A stretch of 64,000 bases of DNA from Acephala macrosclerotiorum (taxonomy: Eukaryota; Ascomycota; Leotiomycetes; Helotiales; Mollisiaceae), in assembly GCA_014904845.1 (NCBI GenBank), contig MU119336.1, forward strand, positions 62,001-126,000. The letters are read 5' to 3'. How positions within the stretch are numbered: position 1 is the first letter of the stretch; every line of letters begins with the position of its first letter. The notes under the pieces were generated by a model. That model worked only from the letters and a program-made list of their open reading frames with translations. It had not been told where the DNA came from and searched no databases. Below, in pieces: positions 10,380-23,062 of this stretch. A program made the translations under genes and the position numbers.

Positions 10380-11665
10380 TAAGAAAAGGAATATCGGGGA
10401 TGTGATGATTCGAGATATGCAACTTCTCGATGCGCAAGCTACCATTGTCCAGGACCCGAATACCAATGAGCAGAGGATGATAATCAACAGTAGATGCGGT
10501 TCTAAATTTGTCACTATGATCCGTAAGTATCATATACAGTGGACTTCAGTTACAATGTTTTCCTAGAAGCTCACCAACTGTAGTACCGTCAGCTTCACCG
10601 GGTCTATTATTGATGGATAGGTCTCGGACCCCGCCTAACCTCCCCGCATTTTTCATTGATATCAGCGCGGAAAGGACAAGGGTTGTTGAGCAGTCATCTG
10701 GAATTATTTCGACTTTTGCGCTGCACCGCGCAGAAGATACAAATAGATCTTTGCGTGATGTGTAATTTGTAGAAGCCTCAATTCCCTGCATTGAAGCGCT
10801 AGTATCTGCTGCAAAAGGGAACTTACCGTCCTTTGGGCTATTTTAGTTTGCACTAGAGAACCACTTGGATTCCGAGAGAATGGCAAGATGTACTGCATTA
10901 CCGCATCCGCTCAGCAGTTTACGAGGACTAAGAATTAACAGAATCCTATCCAGCACGTGACATAACGTATTCTTAGCCAGCTTAGTTCAAAGCTCTTCCA
11001 TAGACTTCTCACGTAGATTTAGAAGAATCAACTCCGTTTACACCCTTCAAAATCACACTACCGCCATGACCATGACTACGAGACAACAACTGCCAAGTGT
11101 AATAACGTAGTCCAGGCACTTGCCGTGGACTCTCCATGGAGCCTTGGTGCCTCTGATGTTTGCTTTGCTTCTTTTCCACCTCCGTCATAATCGTCTGGTG
11201 CCTGCTTGTGGTGCGCGAAAGGCGTTCACAAAAGAAAGGAAAGGCGTCAAGCCACGAAGCCACGGGAAAACGCCAACAGAAAATGTGGAGCAGTACCGAA
11301 TTTCAGAACATGGAAAGGAAGGGGACAACGGAGAAGAGAGAAGGATCTCTTAGATATGGTATCAATTCCAACAGCCACGCTATTACTTCTCAGAAGCGAC
11401 TAGATTTTTCTCTCCAACTTTGAATTCAAATAAACACCTAAATATGCTGCCATACCAAACAACAAAAGGGGATATGCGACTTAAAAGTCAGATTCCTCAG
11501 CGCCAACCAGCTCACGAGAGCATGATATCTTACACTCAGAAATGCAAGAAAGAAATTGATATCCTCCCACAGCTTGTACCGTCACACCATGTCATCAAGC
11601 CATCGCTCATGATCTCATATTTCCTGTGCTGTCGTACCTATGTATATCCAATCCAGTCCAATCCA
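10380..11665. other. Intergenic, nothing recognised
   Basis: About 1.3 kb between the convergent 3' ends of the broken gene at 8512 and the transcription factor gene. Small frames on both strands have no recognisable domain. No repeat was seen. Confidence 0.4.
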
Positions 11666-13703
11666 TTACCACCAAATATTCTGCTCCTTTGCCCTCAGAT
11701 CCATATCTCCGTCCCTCAAACCTCTTGTACCGCATCGTAGCATTGCTTCTCGATTCTGTAAATCGAAAAGGATCTCCTTGACCATGACTCTCTGTCCATC
11801 CGGAACCACTTCCCTGGCCGCTGCATTGAGAGGTCCTGTCCAGGGCTGCAAGCCTTGTTCTTCGATGTCCATGATCCATTGTCCGACTCGACCGGAGAGG
11901 ATGCTGTCCCACATTCCCTCTCTTCTTGGACTTACTAGAAGCAGACTAATGGCATCTCGACGCAGCTTTCTGTCGCGGCATTTCGTCGCTACGACGAATA
12001 GGGGCGGCACGATTCCCAGATCCAAAGCGAAAGAGGCTTTGATATGTGCGTAGTTGTCTTCCTCCCTGTAAGCTCCGGGCCGGTGAGATGTGAGGCCAGG
12101 GAAGTGATGCGGCGGATGCGCTTTACTCTGTATGTGCCGACAGCTTCCAATGCTGCCACATCTTGCTTGCGCGAGACTCAATTCCTCGTCAACGACTACC
12201 TCCTTGGCCAGATCAACGATCTCCTTGAATTTGCCTGTGAAGTTGTCGAATTCCATCTCTGTGGTACTGAATGCTGTGACGAAGAGGACTGAAGTCATTA
12301 AATGCATCATCTTGAGGACATCAATGCCGGCTCGTTCTGTGTTGGTGACCCCTGGTGTTCGCCGAGTCTCGAGCAGCTCCGCGAAGGCTTTGTCCCATTG
12401 GTTGAGCTGAATACCGAAGCCATAGACAAGACTCCTAACTGATTTCGGTAAAATGTTGTTTGGTCCTGGATGGTAAGAGGAGAGTTGCTCATTGAATCGC
12501 ATTATGCGTTCTGTTATTGAGTCCAAGGCAGAGCGAGCCTCTTGGGAGGTTTTGAACTGCTCGGGGATGTGTGCATCTATCGATGCCGTCGAAGTGGCAT
12601 CGGATGGTGAAGATGGTGGCTGTGGTGAAGTCGGGTCGTTCCGTGATTGAGGTGATAGCCGTATCACATATGGGTGTGGAAAGTGAAAGGCCATGTCGTA
12701 AGACTTGGCTTGAATGGCCAATCGAGTGAACATCTGCACCAGTTCTTCTTCGACGACCTCATCCTTTCGGCGAATTAAGGGTTGTTTGGAATCCTGCCGC
12801 CGTTCCTCGAGAAGACTCAGGCCGTGCTGGATCTGCATGATAGCTTGCCTGTGGTCCCCGGTGAAGGACTGGAAGCAGGTGAAGAGGACAATAGATATTA
12901 GAATGGTTCGTTGCGATCGTGTCTCGTTATTTGCTAGGGCCTCTCGTAACCGTGTGACCGCCTTGTCATATTGTTGCAGCGCGAAATAGTAATGGCTGGG
13001 CGCCGAATCGTAGGGTGTTGTTCCAGCATTCTCTGGTGATCCTGGTGGAGACTCTGAAGCCTTCTCTAAAGTCTTGTACAGAGCTCCCAGAGCTACCACT
13101 GCATGTCGGATGGAAGCTTCTGAATTGCTTTCTTGGAGGACACTCCTGGTCCAGAACTCCGAGTCGAAGAACCCTGATAACTCACTCGCAGTGTGTGTCC
13201 GAAAGACCTGGAAGTATTGACCCTCCTGTGCATTGAAAGCAAACCCTCCAGGTCTGTAAGCCGTCAGCGATGCAAACTTCACACGCACAGGTGCTTGAGG
13301 ATTCGTTGTTCGTGCTATAGCTCGAGAAGCTGCGCGTGGCACCTTTCTGATGATCGTTTTGATTCTCGGAGGTGAAGAGGTGGAGGAAGTCGAGGCTATC
13401 GACGTTGGGGAGGATGTCGAGGACGAGGCATCTGAAGCTCGCGGAGCAATTGGTATAGGTACATCGGTGGTTCTCTTGTATGCTGGGTATCCTTCGCATC
13501 TTCTTCCAGACCGTACGCACTTATTGCATTGGGGCCGAGTTTCGTCGCATTTGACTCTGCGAGCTCTGCGGACACATTAGCAGATGCGCAATGATGTTCG
13601 CAGGGCAAGATCACACTCACTTGCAATTGTTGCATCCTGTCTTGACCTTGGGTCGACTCGCTCTTCGTTGCTTGTTGGCTTTGGCGGTGGTGCCTGACTC
13701 CAT
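11666..13703 (-). CDS. Zn(II)2Cys6 fungal transcription factor
   Basis: Two exons: 13621-13703 and 11666-13565, with a 55-bp intron (donor GTGAGT). Total 1983 nt, 660 residues. The N-terminus carries a perfect binuclear zinc cluster, C24-x2-C27-x6-C34-x6-C41-x2-C44-x6-C51, preceded by a basic segment. The intron falls inside the codon after C27, a common position in this family. A Ser/Thr/Pro linker follows. The large C-terminal region ('GVVPPLF'-like 'LGIVPPLFVVATKCRD', then 'LLLVSPRREGMWDS') matches the regulatory domain of many uncharacterised fungal C6 factors. About residues 450-490 (near 12050-12180) look less conserved and may hide an unrecognised intron. It is nuclear and DNA-binding by family; target genes cannot be inferred. 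Confidence 0.9.
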
Positions 13704-16104
13704 CGTACAGATCTGTGCCGTCCATATGCATTGCTCGCCCTCAACCCCTCGATTGCACAATTCTTATCGGACTGGCTGATGGAACGTCAGCGTCGTGCTG
13801 GTGGCAGATCCCACGTAATCCGTGGTTTTATAACGCGGGGATGTGGTTGATCGAGGCCAAGTCCATTCTCCGTTGAGAGGATAGCAGAGCCTTCGCACAC
13901 ACAGCAGAGATGCCCAACGTAACACAGAGCTAACAGGACATCATAATGAGATGTTTGACAACTCGAATAGAGGGTCGCGCAGAATGGAATGGGGACAAGA
14001 TCGTCGCCGTGGTCCGGCAGCTCTAGCGAACGGAAGGGAACACGGGTAACTGACTTATGACTTTGACTCGGACTTACCTTCTTCACTCGTCACGCCTCGT
14101 CCATTGCCGATGGAGGTACCCGTCGTCCTCTTCTCCGTACTCCTTTTTCCCACGCGCCTAAAACCCACGAGGCCCGGTGCGGCGTTGCGTGCTTCTGATA
14201 ATCAAACGAGCGAGGGCTGCGGAGCCAGTCAAGGGACCGCAGTGCACACAGTTGCAAGGATCCCGAATGCGAGAGTGGAGTAACCGTATGCTATGCGAAC
14301 GCGATATCTGCAGTGAAAAGGAGAGAAAGCTACCTGTCACATTCTAGCCGAAGCGGCGCGCATAATAGGACGGAGTATATCTGCAGCAGTTCTGAAGAGA
14401 AAGAGCGCTTCAAGAGACGATTGAAATCTAATGTGGGGTGTCAACAGATTTTATGTCCTCTTGGCCCTTCCTCGGTCATCACAAAATAATGAATGGTGCT
14501 TGGCAGCAGTGCGCGCGACCCCTCTTCCGACCCTTCACCCCTTCACAGCCCTGTTGGCTGCATGCTCACGCGGCATCCGAACGTTAACGTGCGTCATATT
14601 GGCGGGAGGGTCGATAGACGAGGACAGCGAGAGTGGCCAGAAAGGGGGGACGACGAGGATGTTTGGTGGATGGTGGTGGTGGTAGTGGTGGTAGTAGTGG
14701 TGGTGGTACTGTAGTAGTAGTGGTCCCAGACTCTGCTGCTCACAGGGCTGAGATTCCCGCTGAAGCCTGAAGGCATCTATCTGCATTTAGGGCTGACGGT
14801 ACGCTATCAAACTTTCCAACCAGAGGGCCGGCTGCTGGCCCCGACGCTTTCTCCAGACCAGACCTGCATTGGCTCCCACCAATGCGTGCAACCTGCCATC
14901 GTGGCAATCATACCTTCAAGGTTCTTGCTCTGCCATTCGCGATCGTCAACGGTGAATGCTGCAGGCAGAACAGCCATTCCGGCTCTCGTCTCGAAGTTCG
15001 CAGGACGATGGGTCCAATTGCGGCAGCGAGGGGCTCTCCCCACTTTGGTTGCATGACTTGCTTCTCATCGTTTGATATTTCTTGAGCGTCAACATTTCTA
15101 CCTCCTGAGAGGTTCTAGAGTCTCAGGACGACCCGTTCATCAATGGCTCCAGTCTCGTCCTACCTAGCTGCCTGAACAGGCTGCTGAACCACCTGCCTTG
15201 GATTCAAAGAAGTTCTTTGGTCGAAGTTCGAGCAAGTCGGTGAGGACGCCAAGGTGTGGCTGGGAGGCTGAGTGGCTGAATTGAAGTGGCTCGCGCTGTG
15301 GCACAACCAAGGAAAGCAAAATACGCTGAGATTGGACCGCTTTGATGTGAGAAAATGGGCCAAGGGCCTTCTCATGCAAGCACTGCCCATTCAACTTCCA
15401 CCAACATCGTGGCTCATGATGATATTAGACTTCACTAACGAGCCTGTGATCATAAGTCTGTGCTTTTCAGGGCTTCTCGCTAATAAATAAGCGCTGAAAC
15501 CGAATATCGACTTTTGAATCAAAATATAAATATATTTTTAATTAATTTGTAAAAAGAAGCTTTAGCTTTTGATTTGTAATTATTTTATACTTTTTACGTG
15601 ACGGCGTGGACTTTAAAGTTCTTCGCAAAAAAGTAGCTGGAAAATAGCCTAAAAAGCAGACTTATGATCCCGGGCTCGTAACATGATTAACCAGGTGCAA
15701 AAAGTCTAGATGAGCCGATTCTCATCAATTTCATATGCCATATGCTTTATGATGTTGTGTTGAGATTTCTATGCATCGTTGAGCATCGAGTGGTGCTGTG
15801 GCGCCCAAATTCCTAGGAGGCTGAATTCGTGTGACAGGCCAGCTATGAATCAAGCACTTCCATTCAATCTACCATATGGAATACAAGACAAGGAGAGAAG
15901 AAAGTGGATGAGAGTGAAGCTCTCGAATATAAAACAGCTACCCCAAGCTAGCGGCCGCATCACGTGCTCACTGGTTTAAACCAGATCTGTAACAATTCGT
16001 GTCGTTTTCGCGTTAAGTGTCTCTTCCCTTCTTTTCTCTTACGCGACCTATTTCTATCGCCTGCAGAGTCTTCCCAGATTCGCCCTCTTTTGACTAGCGA
16101 CGAG
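13704..16104. other. Long intergenic region
   Basis: About 2.4 kb upstream of the transcription factor start. It contains a GGT/AGT trinucleotide tract (14660-14728) and a small AT-rich patch (about 15515-15600). Frames here are short and compositionally random. It is long enough for an extended regulator promoter or a non-coding transcript, but nothing specific is visible. Confidence 0.4.
14660..14728. repeat. (GGT)n / (AGT)n microsatellite
   Basis: An imperfect trinucleotide tract of GGT and AGT units, about 65 bp. The antisense frame would encode His/Tyr runs, but no surrounding gene supports translation. Confidence 0.8.
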
Positions 16105-17204
16105 ATGGGTAAAATCATGGGAGAGTATCGTCCCGATCCTGCTCCATCCTGGAGATCGAGCTCACGCATCGAAAAGCATCGCCGGACTGAGAAGGCGCGT
16201 CCGCTGCCAACTTGGTACTATCGCGTCGCCGCAATAAATGTCACTAAAGACAGAGACCCATACCCCGAAGACTTTTACGAGGATCTGTCTGAGTTGGAAG
16301 AGGAGAGATCAGAAGCTGATACCTGCGACCTATGTGATGGCGCTGGTGCAGATGCGGTTGCGAATGCGCCGAAGAGAAAGACAGTGATGCAGAGTCATAG
16401 CGGTCCTACCGTGGCTCCGATGCCGACTATTATTACGAATTGAAAGAGCAGCGTGAGGAGTTGAAGCAGAAGCGGAAGAAGGACGAAAGAGACAAGCAGG
16501 AACAAATGGCATTCGAAAAGAGCAAGGAAGACGAAGTCAACGCCGCATGAGAGGCTTTCAAAAAGACGAATAAGAAAGCAAAGAAGAAGGGAAGAACTGT
16601 GTCGCTGGATTCGATTGTGGGTCAATCATTCAAGCTTTATTCGAAAGACTATGTCGAGTTCTGCGACTATCCTCTCCGGGGCACGAAACGAGCAGAATTC
16701 TACATCGTCAACGAGGACTACCTATCACCATTCACACTTCCTATTGTTAATGGCCTGACCGGCGCAATCAATGATTCTCCTGCACCACCAATTTCAAACA
16801 AGGTGGATAATGAGGAGGACCACCAAGTCTTCGGCGAATCGCAACTTGTCGATGGCCAAATCTACTGCGACTCAGACGCCAGCTGCCAATTCCAACTTCC
16901 CCTTCCAACTCGCGCACGACGCAAGACCATCCGAGTCACAACCTGTGGCCAAAAATACGATCTGCAACTCAGATTCTTCTCGAACCAATACCTGAAGTTG
17001 AGCGTTCCACGAGCCCTCTTCAAAGACGCCTACCGCGGACGTCACGGGGATTTCAGTCGTGCGCCGGAGACGTTCGAGTTCGTGGGGATACTGAGAGATA
17101 TGGAGCGGGAGAAGCAAGAGAGGAAGGAGCAGCTGGAGCGAGAGAGAAAGAATGCACCATCGAGTCCGAAATTTTCAATGTTTAATAGTTTTCACGGTTG
17201 GTAA
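16105..17204 (+). pseudogene. Decayed fungal-specific gene, copy 1
   Basis: The N-terminal frame from the ATG at 16105 includes 'PTWYYRVAAINV' and 'DPYPEDFYEDLSELEEE', then a C-x2-C pair. Near 16370 the protein-like frame shifts by one base and continues through a TAG (16398-16400) and a TGA (16548-16550) as a charged coiled-coil-like stretch. It ends in a long clean frame to 17204 with 'QSFKLYSKDYVEFCDYP' and 'APETFEFVGILRDMEREK'. An intron could conceivably remove the first stop, but no donor/acceptor pair restores the frame. A second, more decayed copy lies immediately downstream (17424-18463). I believe this is an uncharacterised leotiomycete family; no function is known. Confidence 0.6.
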
Positions 17205-17423
17205 AGTAAAGTAAAGCACGTACACGCAGTGCTTTAAAGAATTGATCTCTATCGTGGCCCCAGCAAGGAGCATCTAGTGATGTTGTGGCGCATGGGATTG
17301 GCCAACTTCCCATTCTAATGTCCCGTGTTTTCGTGTTTTCGTGTCTCTTTCGCGACCTGTTCTTTCCTTCTCTGTACACTCAAGTCCCACGCCACGTCTG
17401 TGTAAAGTTCGCTCAAACCCGCC

Positions 17424-18463
17424 ATGAAAATGCGCAAGGAAAGACCATCACCTCAACCCTATCCCACCCGATCCTACGTCTCAACCACAGGCATAAGCAA
17501 GCACATGCGCCGAAGGTTGAATTGCCGTCGCGATTTTCCGCTATAGTACTATCGCGTCGGGCAACATCGAGATCACGGAAGGCCGAAACCTTGAACCAAA
17601 GGATTTCGACGAGGACCTATCCGAATTAGAAGATGAAGAGGGCGACGAGTCTCCGAATGATAGCAACGACTCAGATTGCAGTTGTGCTTTTTGCAAGGAG
17701 AGGGGCGGCGACGAAGAGTCCAAAAAATCCTGTGATGGGTCTGAAGCCGAAGAATACCATCGCATGAAAGAACGGGAAGAGCGGAAGCTAGAATTGGTGG
17801 ATGAGCGGAGGAAGTGCAACAAGATAAAGGCAGGGGCGTTGGTATCCGAGAAAGTCAGAGCAGGAAAGTTCAACGCTACATACGAGGCATTTGTGAAGAG
17901 CGGAGGCCAGGCGATTCCACTTCCTTCCCTCGTTCGCAGATTCTTCGACCTATATCACGCAACGACTCTCGGAACGAATTGAAAACGAGTACACTTCGAC
18001 GAGAGGTAGTAAACCAAGGGGACGCAGAAGTGGAAGAAAACTTGGGACCCATAGCAGAAGGGGAAAAGTAGGAGGAGATATGCGGAGACATCTACATCGA
18101 TGCAAAGGCCAATTTCGACTTCGAGAACTTCCACCTTCCATCGCTCGCCGGCGCCGAAGCCTTCAACGTCAAAGGCAAAGGTGAGAAGCGCGATCTGCTT
18201 TTCATTTTTTCAATAACAGATACCTGAAGATGAGCGCGCCGCGGAGGGTTTTCAGGCGAAGCTTCCTCTGTTCAGATGCACCAGGACCCGAAGTTTTCGA
18301 ATTGGTTGACGTATTCCACGATCACGAGAAGGAAAGGCGAGAGAGGCAAGAAGCGGGTAGGAAGGAATACGAAAGGAGATATGGGAATCATTCGACCTCG
18401 CTGAAGGATAACTATTCCAACGATTGCCATTCAATGGGTGCTTTCACTCAATCGAGGCGGTAG
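17424..18463 (+). pseudogene. Decayed fungal-specific gene, copy 2 (tandem paralogue)
   Basis: Same order of motifs as copy 1. From the ATG at 17424 it reads to a TAG at 17544-17546, exactly where copy 1 has TGG (16213-16215) in the shared T/L-W-Y-Y-R-V block. A frameshift follows, then 'KDFDEDLSELEDEEGDES' and 'EEYHRMKEREERK' in a second frame to a stop at about 17980. 'CGDIYIDAKANFDFENF' follows in a third frame, and a final segment 18230-18463 has 'PEVFELVDVFHDHEKERRE', matching copy 1's C-terminus. At least four lesions separate these blocks, so no intact protein is possible. The upstream leaders of both copies are also similar (CGCGACCT followed by TTCT/TTTC-rich sequence). Confidence 0.7.
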
Positions 18464-18629
18464 GACAGAGAGTACGACGAGAGATCTACCAGAAATGTGC
18501 AGCAAAAGACATTCGACTCCGGTGTGCGAAAGATTTCGAGGTGAGGACTCGTGAAAAATGCAATTATTGTATGTCCCAATTTCAAAGAACTCCCTTTTCA
18601 TTTTCCTCAATCTCGAGATCAGACACTGA

Positions 18630-19421
18630 TTAGAATCTGGTGAATGGAAGCCACTTCCCCCTCAAAGTAATAACTGCCCAATCAACGCCCTTATCATCCG
18701 TCTCCTTCTCAACCTTAGTGCTAAACGCAATCGCACTCATGATGCCATCTCCAAACTTCTCGTTCAGTACTGCTTTATACGCGTATCCGTAGTTTTGGAC
18801 GATTTCGTAGAGGCGGTAGATTAGGGGTTCGACAGGGGGCATTGGTCCTGCTCTGCAGATTGAAATTTCATGTCAGTATCTTTTCTTGCAGATTCAATTG
18901 GAATTGGCTTCTGGGCGATTTAAGACATTTTTTCGTGTTTCAAAAGTTCGTAGATAGGTGAAAGGGGAAGAATGTCTAACGCACCTTCCTCGATCCGGGA
19001 AACCCAACAACTGCTCCGCCAACTTCTCCTCCGGCACACCAAGAATATTCGACAGTTTCTTCACATCCTCAGCACTCGCCTGCGCCTGTCCATAAAACAG
19101 AGCTGCGACTGCAACTTCGCTGCGACCGAGTTCCTTGGCGATAGAGTCGAAGGTTAGGGATTTGGAGGCTTTAGCATCGAAAAGGGTTTTAGACGAGATA
19201 GGAAGGCGGTCTGTTAGTGAAGTCTGTTCAATGGCAAGTGTTAGCGATCAATGATTTTGAATTACAGTATCAGTTGAAGTTTGTTCGAGCCCGCTTGGGA
19301 GGTGGTGAGAGCTTCAATTACTGTGTCGTGGGTGTTTTTGGTGATGATGTTGTCGCGATGCGGGGTAATGAGGGGGGTAAGAACTCACGTCTAGGACTGC
19401 GATCTTGGAGTTGTCTGCCAT
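18630..19421 (-). CDS. cyn1: Cyanate hydratase (cyanase)
   Basis: Three exons: 19389-19421 ([11 protein letters not shown]), 18985-19223, 18630-18852; total 495 nt, 164 residues, the usual fungal length. Cyanase (EC 4.2.1.104) converts cyanate and bicarbonate to ammonia and CO2 and works as a cytosolic decamer. The C-terminal domain is unmistakable: '[20 protein letters not shown]' then '[15 protein letters not shown]', with the catalytic Arg (Y-R), Glu (Y-E) and Ser (M-S-A), ending 'GKWLPFTRF'. The N-terminal helical domain contains '[18 protein letters not shown]'. Introns have GTGAGT and GTGCGT donors. It is intact although decayed genes lie on both sides. No carbonic anhydrase partner is visible nearby. 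Confidence 0.96.
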
Positions 19422-20156
19422 CTTGTCTGCCGATACTATATCAAACTCTCAATTGATATTGTAGAACTATTCCTGAAGCTTCCGATGTGTAGGAAGAGAG
19501 GAGAAAGCAGTTTGTTTATATTGATGCACAATAGCGAGGTGTTTGGGACTGCGGATATATGTGGTGTTCTGGAACGTCATCAGCATTGAATGCCGGGTAA
19601 ATCCCGAAAGAAGCCCGTGACCCCGCTATTTAAGTGGTGAGTTCCGGGCTTCTGGATTTCACTGCAATTTCTTATTATTTAATGGATTAGTTTCCGCTTC
19701 CGCGGTATGGGCCTCTCGAACATGTAGCGTTCGCGATGTCTCGGCGGGGTTTGAACAGTTGAGAGACTCCTCCAGTGGGGATTTGCCGCTGTCAGATTGT
19801 ATTTAGTGATCACTCCCAGACAGGTTATGTGAGCTTAAGCTGCAGCTCGGTATTGTATTCTGTCATAGAGGGTTGGAGTTGGTCGAAGTTTTTGCTTCCT
19901 GCGTTGATAATCGATTTGTTCTTACTCACTCCGCAGCGAAAAGGAGATCTGACAGTCGCGAAACTCGAAATGATGGAGCTCAAGATACGCAGGTCGCGTG
20001 ATTCGCGCACAAGTTCATATCACGCATTTGTGGGTTTTTCAAGAACCATACTTATTCGTTATTGTGTTACATGAACGAAAGTCTCGCAAGAAGCCTTGTA
20101 GACCGCTGATTCACCATCGTCTCCTCATAATGTCAAACCATCAACTACACAGCTCT
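19422..20156. other. Cyanase upstream region
   Basis: About 735 bp upstream of the cyanase start, presumably holding its promoter. No coding sequence, repeat or strong palindrome was recognised. Confidence 0.4.
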
Positions 20157-21030
20157 TTAATATGGAAAGAAAGATCCCGTGGGTGGGTGGCCGGCTAATG
20201 GACAGCCCACAGGAATGATATTGACTAAGTCATTCCGGGGAGAATCTTCGTGGTATTGAGGATCCCATTGAGGTTCTAAGACACGGGAACCATAGATATG
20301 AGGAGCGTTATTCCGAGGTCTTGGGCTGGAAGAACTTAGAATACGCGGCTCGGGGAATCGAGGTCCAGCACTAGGGAAGCGACAATCTGGAAAGCGAAGA
20401 CCTTTGGGATATTGGGTCGCTCGAGGTTGATTGGCGTGCGACCGGGACCATTGATTAGGATCGAACCATTCAATGGCATGGAAAAGTTTTTGAGACTCGA
20501 CCATCGAATGGGATCGCATCATTAGATAGGATACGAATAGGACCATGACTTAGAACTTGAGCCGATTGAGAAACCTGGATTGAAGATCCAAGGGGACGAT
20601 AACCAGGAACACGAGACTCTGGGAAGCGGAGGCCAGGACTTGGAAGTTGACTGAATCGAGGATTTGAAGACTGTGAGAAGCGAGGATCGGCGACGCCTTC
20701 AAGAGGAAGGATTACAAGCGACACCGGCTCTCCAAGTTGTTTTAGAGTTGGCTTTGAAATGCAGTCAATACACAATATAGTGAGTGCATCATCTCTCGAG
20801 CTTTGATACCAGTCCAAAATGTCGTCCACGTATTGTTCAAAGTTAACCCAAGTTTTGGATGCAAAGCGAAAGCTCTGCTAGTCAGTCGCAAGCGTTTCCA
20901 CTGTCTGGATAAGATAGTTGAGTTGTGTGCCCATGTTTATTATGTTCTTAACGTCGGTCGAGTGTTGTGTTGGAAGGGGTGCCGTTCGCTTAAACAGACC
21001 TTTGACATCCTCGATGACTGATTAGCCCTG
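20157..21030 (-). pseudogene. Decayed minus-strand coding region, 3' part
   Basis: Reading leftwards from about 21010, one frame encodes 'IEDVKGLFKRTAP' and 'NYLIQTVETLATD', then a TAG at 20878-20880. In the same frame it continues 'QSFRFASKTWVNFEQYVDDI' and a stretch ending 'LGEPVSLVILPLEG'. The later part (20157-20700) is repetitive, with recurring R-F-S and R-F-P-E-S-R motifs, and switches frame near 20500. The amber codon is one change from TGG. With the fragments up to 22331 this may be one long dead gene, but continuity across 21030-21365 is interrupted by several stops. No family is firmly recognised. Confidence 0.4.
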
Positions 21031-21364
21031 CCTGGCACTATCCCGTCAGTAGAATCATTACAGTGTACGATTACAGCGAACTATTCAAGGAGCGACAATC
21101 GTGAGTGATTGTACGATGGCAGATGCAAGAGTGCAATGATCTAGTGATGAGCAGAGATTCTCAGCCTGGCTTGGAGAATCGAGAAAACAAGCCTATACCA
21201 CAATTTAGCGTTAATGTTTATGCTAACAGGAGTCCTTTCTTTAAGGAATGTGGGCTTTAATTGCTCTAGGCACACTGGGAGATTTAACAGGCTGGTCGTT
21301 AGTCGTCGGTCCTGTGAAACTCGGCTTGGCATGGTCAAGTTCTAGGGAACTCATAATTGGCGTC

Positions 21365-22331
21365 CTAATTTCTGCAGACACAGTTTCGAACAAAGACAAT
21401 TTTGAGGTGATGATAGCTAAAACGGGTTTGAAAATGCTCCTCGTCTAGATACTCAAGTATCACTGAAGGACATGAAAGGTCGAGATTCAAGAACATCATA
21501 CTTTCTAGATCAAGTTCGTCACTCGGGCACTTCACATCCGTTAATTCAGCTAGTACCTTTGGGATTAAATGTTCTTTTATCATTAGTACACTATCTACAA
21601 AATCTCGCAAAGCTCATGCAAGAATATACATGCCATGCCTTCATATTGCCTCTGCAGTTTGTCGCTGGTGATGCTATCTATCGCAACTGTCCTCGAAATC
21701 ACTTCTCGAAGACTTAGAAGAAGTATTTAGTGGGAGAGGATCGTCCTGAAGATTCGCAAAGCGTCGGGTTCATTTCTGTCCAATACCTCGTTGGTCTCCT
21801 CTAACATTAAATTGCCATTTCTTAGGTTTGTATCTAAGAAATCAACTATCTCCATAATCACCTCGCTAACAGATTCAGGCTCCTATGATTATGGTGACCG
21901 AGAAGGTTGGTTGTGCAGGTTAAGCTGGTTGGCGAAATGGTTGCGATGGCTGTCGTGGAGGTGGAGACGGTTGGTAGAAAGCCTGGGATGGTTGATAAGA
22001 AGGCGGTGGAGTCGCTAGGTATATAAGAAGGCCGTCTGGGTTGGTATGAAATGTCCAGTGGGCCGAGAGAGTAGAGAAGTACTCCCATCATCATTAATGA
22101 TGCCATCATTCACAAGATTCCTTGCCAGTATAACTGCTTCCAGCGCACCAATTGGGCCATCGGTTGACATTTTAAACTCGTCAGCAACATTGTTCACCAG
22201 TCTGTCGAAGCACTTCAGATATTCACTTGCGTGCTCGAGCTGTTATATGTCTTCTGCAATACAGCAAGCGGCCATCACGTACTTGGGGTCGGTGTAGGGG
22301 TTGCCCAAATTGTCTCCTGCTGTTGGGCTCA
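21365..22331 (-). pseudogene. Decayed minus-strand coding region, 5' part
   Basis: From an ATG at about 22331 the frame reads 'MSPTAGDNLGNPYTDPKYVM' and 'AACCIAEDI', then TAA (one C-to-T change from CAA in a CpA context). It continues in frame with 'QLEHASEYLKCFDRLVNNVA' and 'GPIGALEAVILARNLVNDGI'. A Pro/Gln/Ser-rich linker in another frame follows, then 'IMEIVDFLDTNLRNGNLMLE', a further in-frame TAA near 21726, and 'EVISRTVAIDSITSDKLQRQ'. A frame change near 21600 leads to 'DELDLESMMFLNLDLSCPSV'. The composition is clearly protein-like throughout but carries at least four lesions. Family not recognised. Confidence 0.45.
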
Positions 22332-22719
22332 TTTTCGTTAATAATTGTTCTTCTGCGTTGAGTTGAGGTGTAAGTATGGCCGAGTAGACTGTTACTGAGT
22401 TGAGGTGGGATGTGGAGATAGTGTAGACAGGTCTTCCGAGTTTTAAATGGATTTTCTCTTATAGACGCCTGCGATTTCAATGACTGTCACCCCTGCTGAC
22501 AATTATTCGAATGTCAGTCAGGAAGAGACTGATCCATGGAGAAGCTCGATGGCCAACGTACTGTTGCAATACAACTTTCTGTCATTGAAACAGCCCATAG
22601 GATTACTCAAGTCAAAAGAGCTCAAAGACAATAAAATCACTAATCTAGGATATGTTTACCTGCTATTATCTTTTCTGAGACTCACATTACTAAAGTTTAT
22701 AATTTTAGTGCAATAATTA

Positions 22720-23060
22720 ATTCAAGTTAATATCGACGTATTTGCGTTTCGAAAATAAAGCTTTTTTTTTGAACTTGTTTCAAAAAAGAGAATTTTATAA
22801 TACTCGATTTATATTAGATTCTTTGAGTATTTATTTATTTAAAATTTAATATAAAATTTATTTAATTATATATATAAAAACGTTTATTTTTAAAAACGTC
22901 GATTTTATATAAATTATATATAATTTAAAAAAAATTAATATTAATTTATAAAATAAATAATTAATTATTAAAATTTATAAAACAAAATATTAATATTAAT
23001 TTATTTAATTTTTATTATTATTTAAAATTTATAAAAAAGCGATTTTAAAGTAATAAACTA
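22720..23060. repeat. AT-rich (RIP-like) stretch
   Basis: About 320 bp of nearly pure A/T with the few C and G residues mostly as CpG, upstream of the protease-like gene. I read it as a RIP-mutated repeat relic; the parent element is not recognised. Confidence 0.6.
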
Positions 23061-23062
23061 TG

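Noticed and set aside
14535..14786. His/Tyr-run protein on the minus strand
   Set aside because: It is a translation of the GGT/AGT microsatellite; no start context, splice partner or family supports it.
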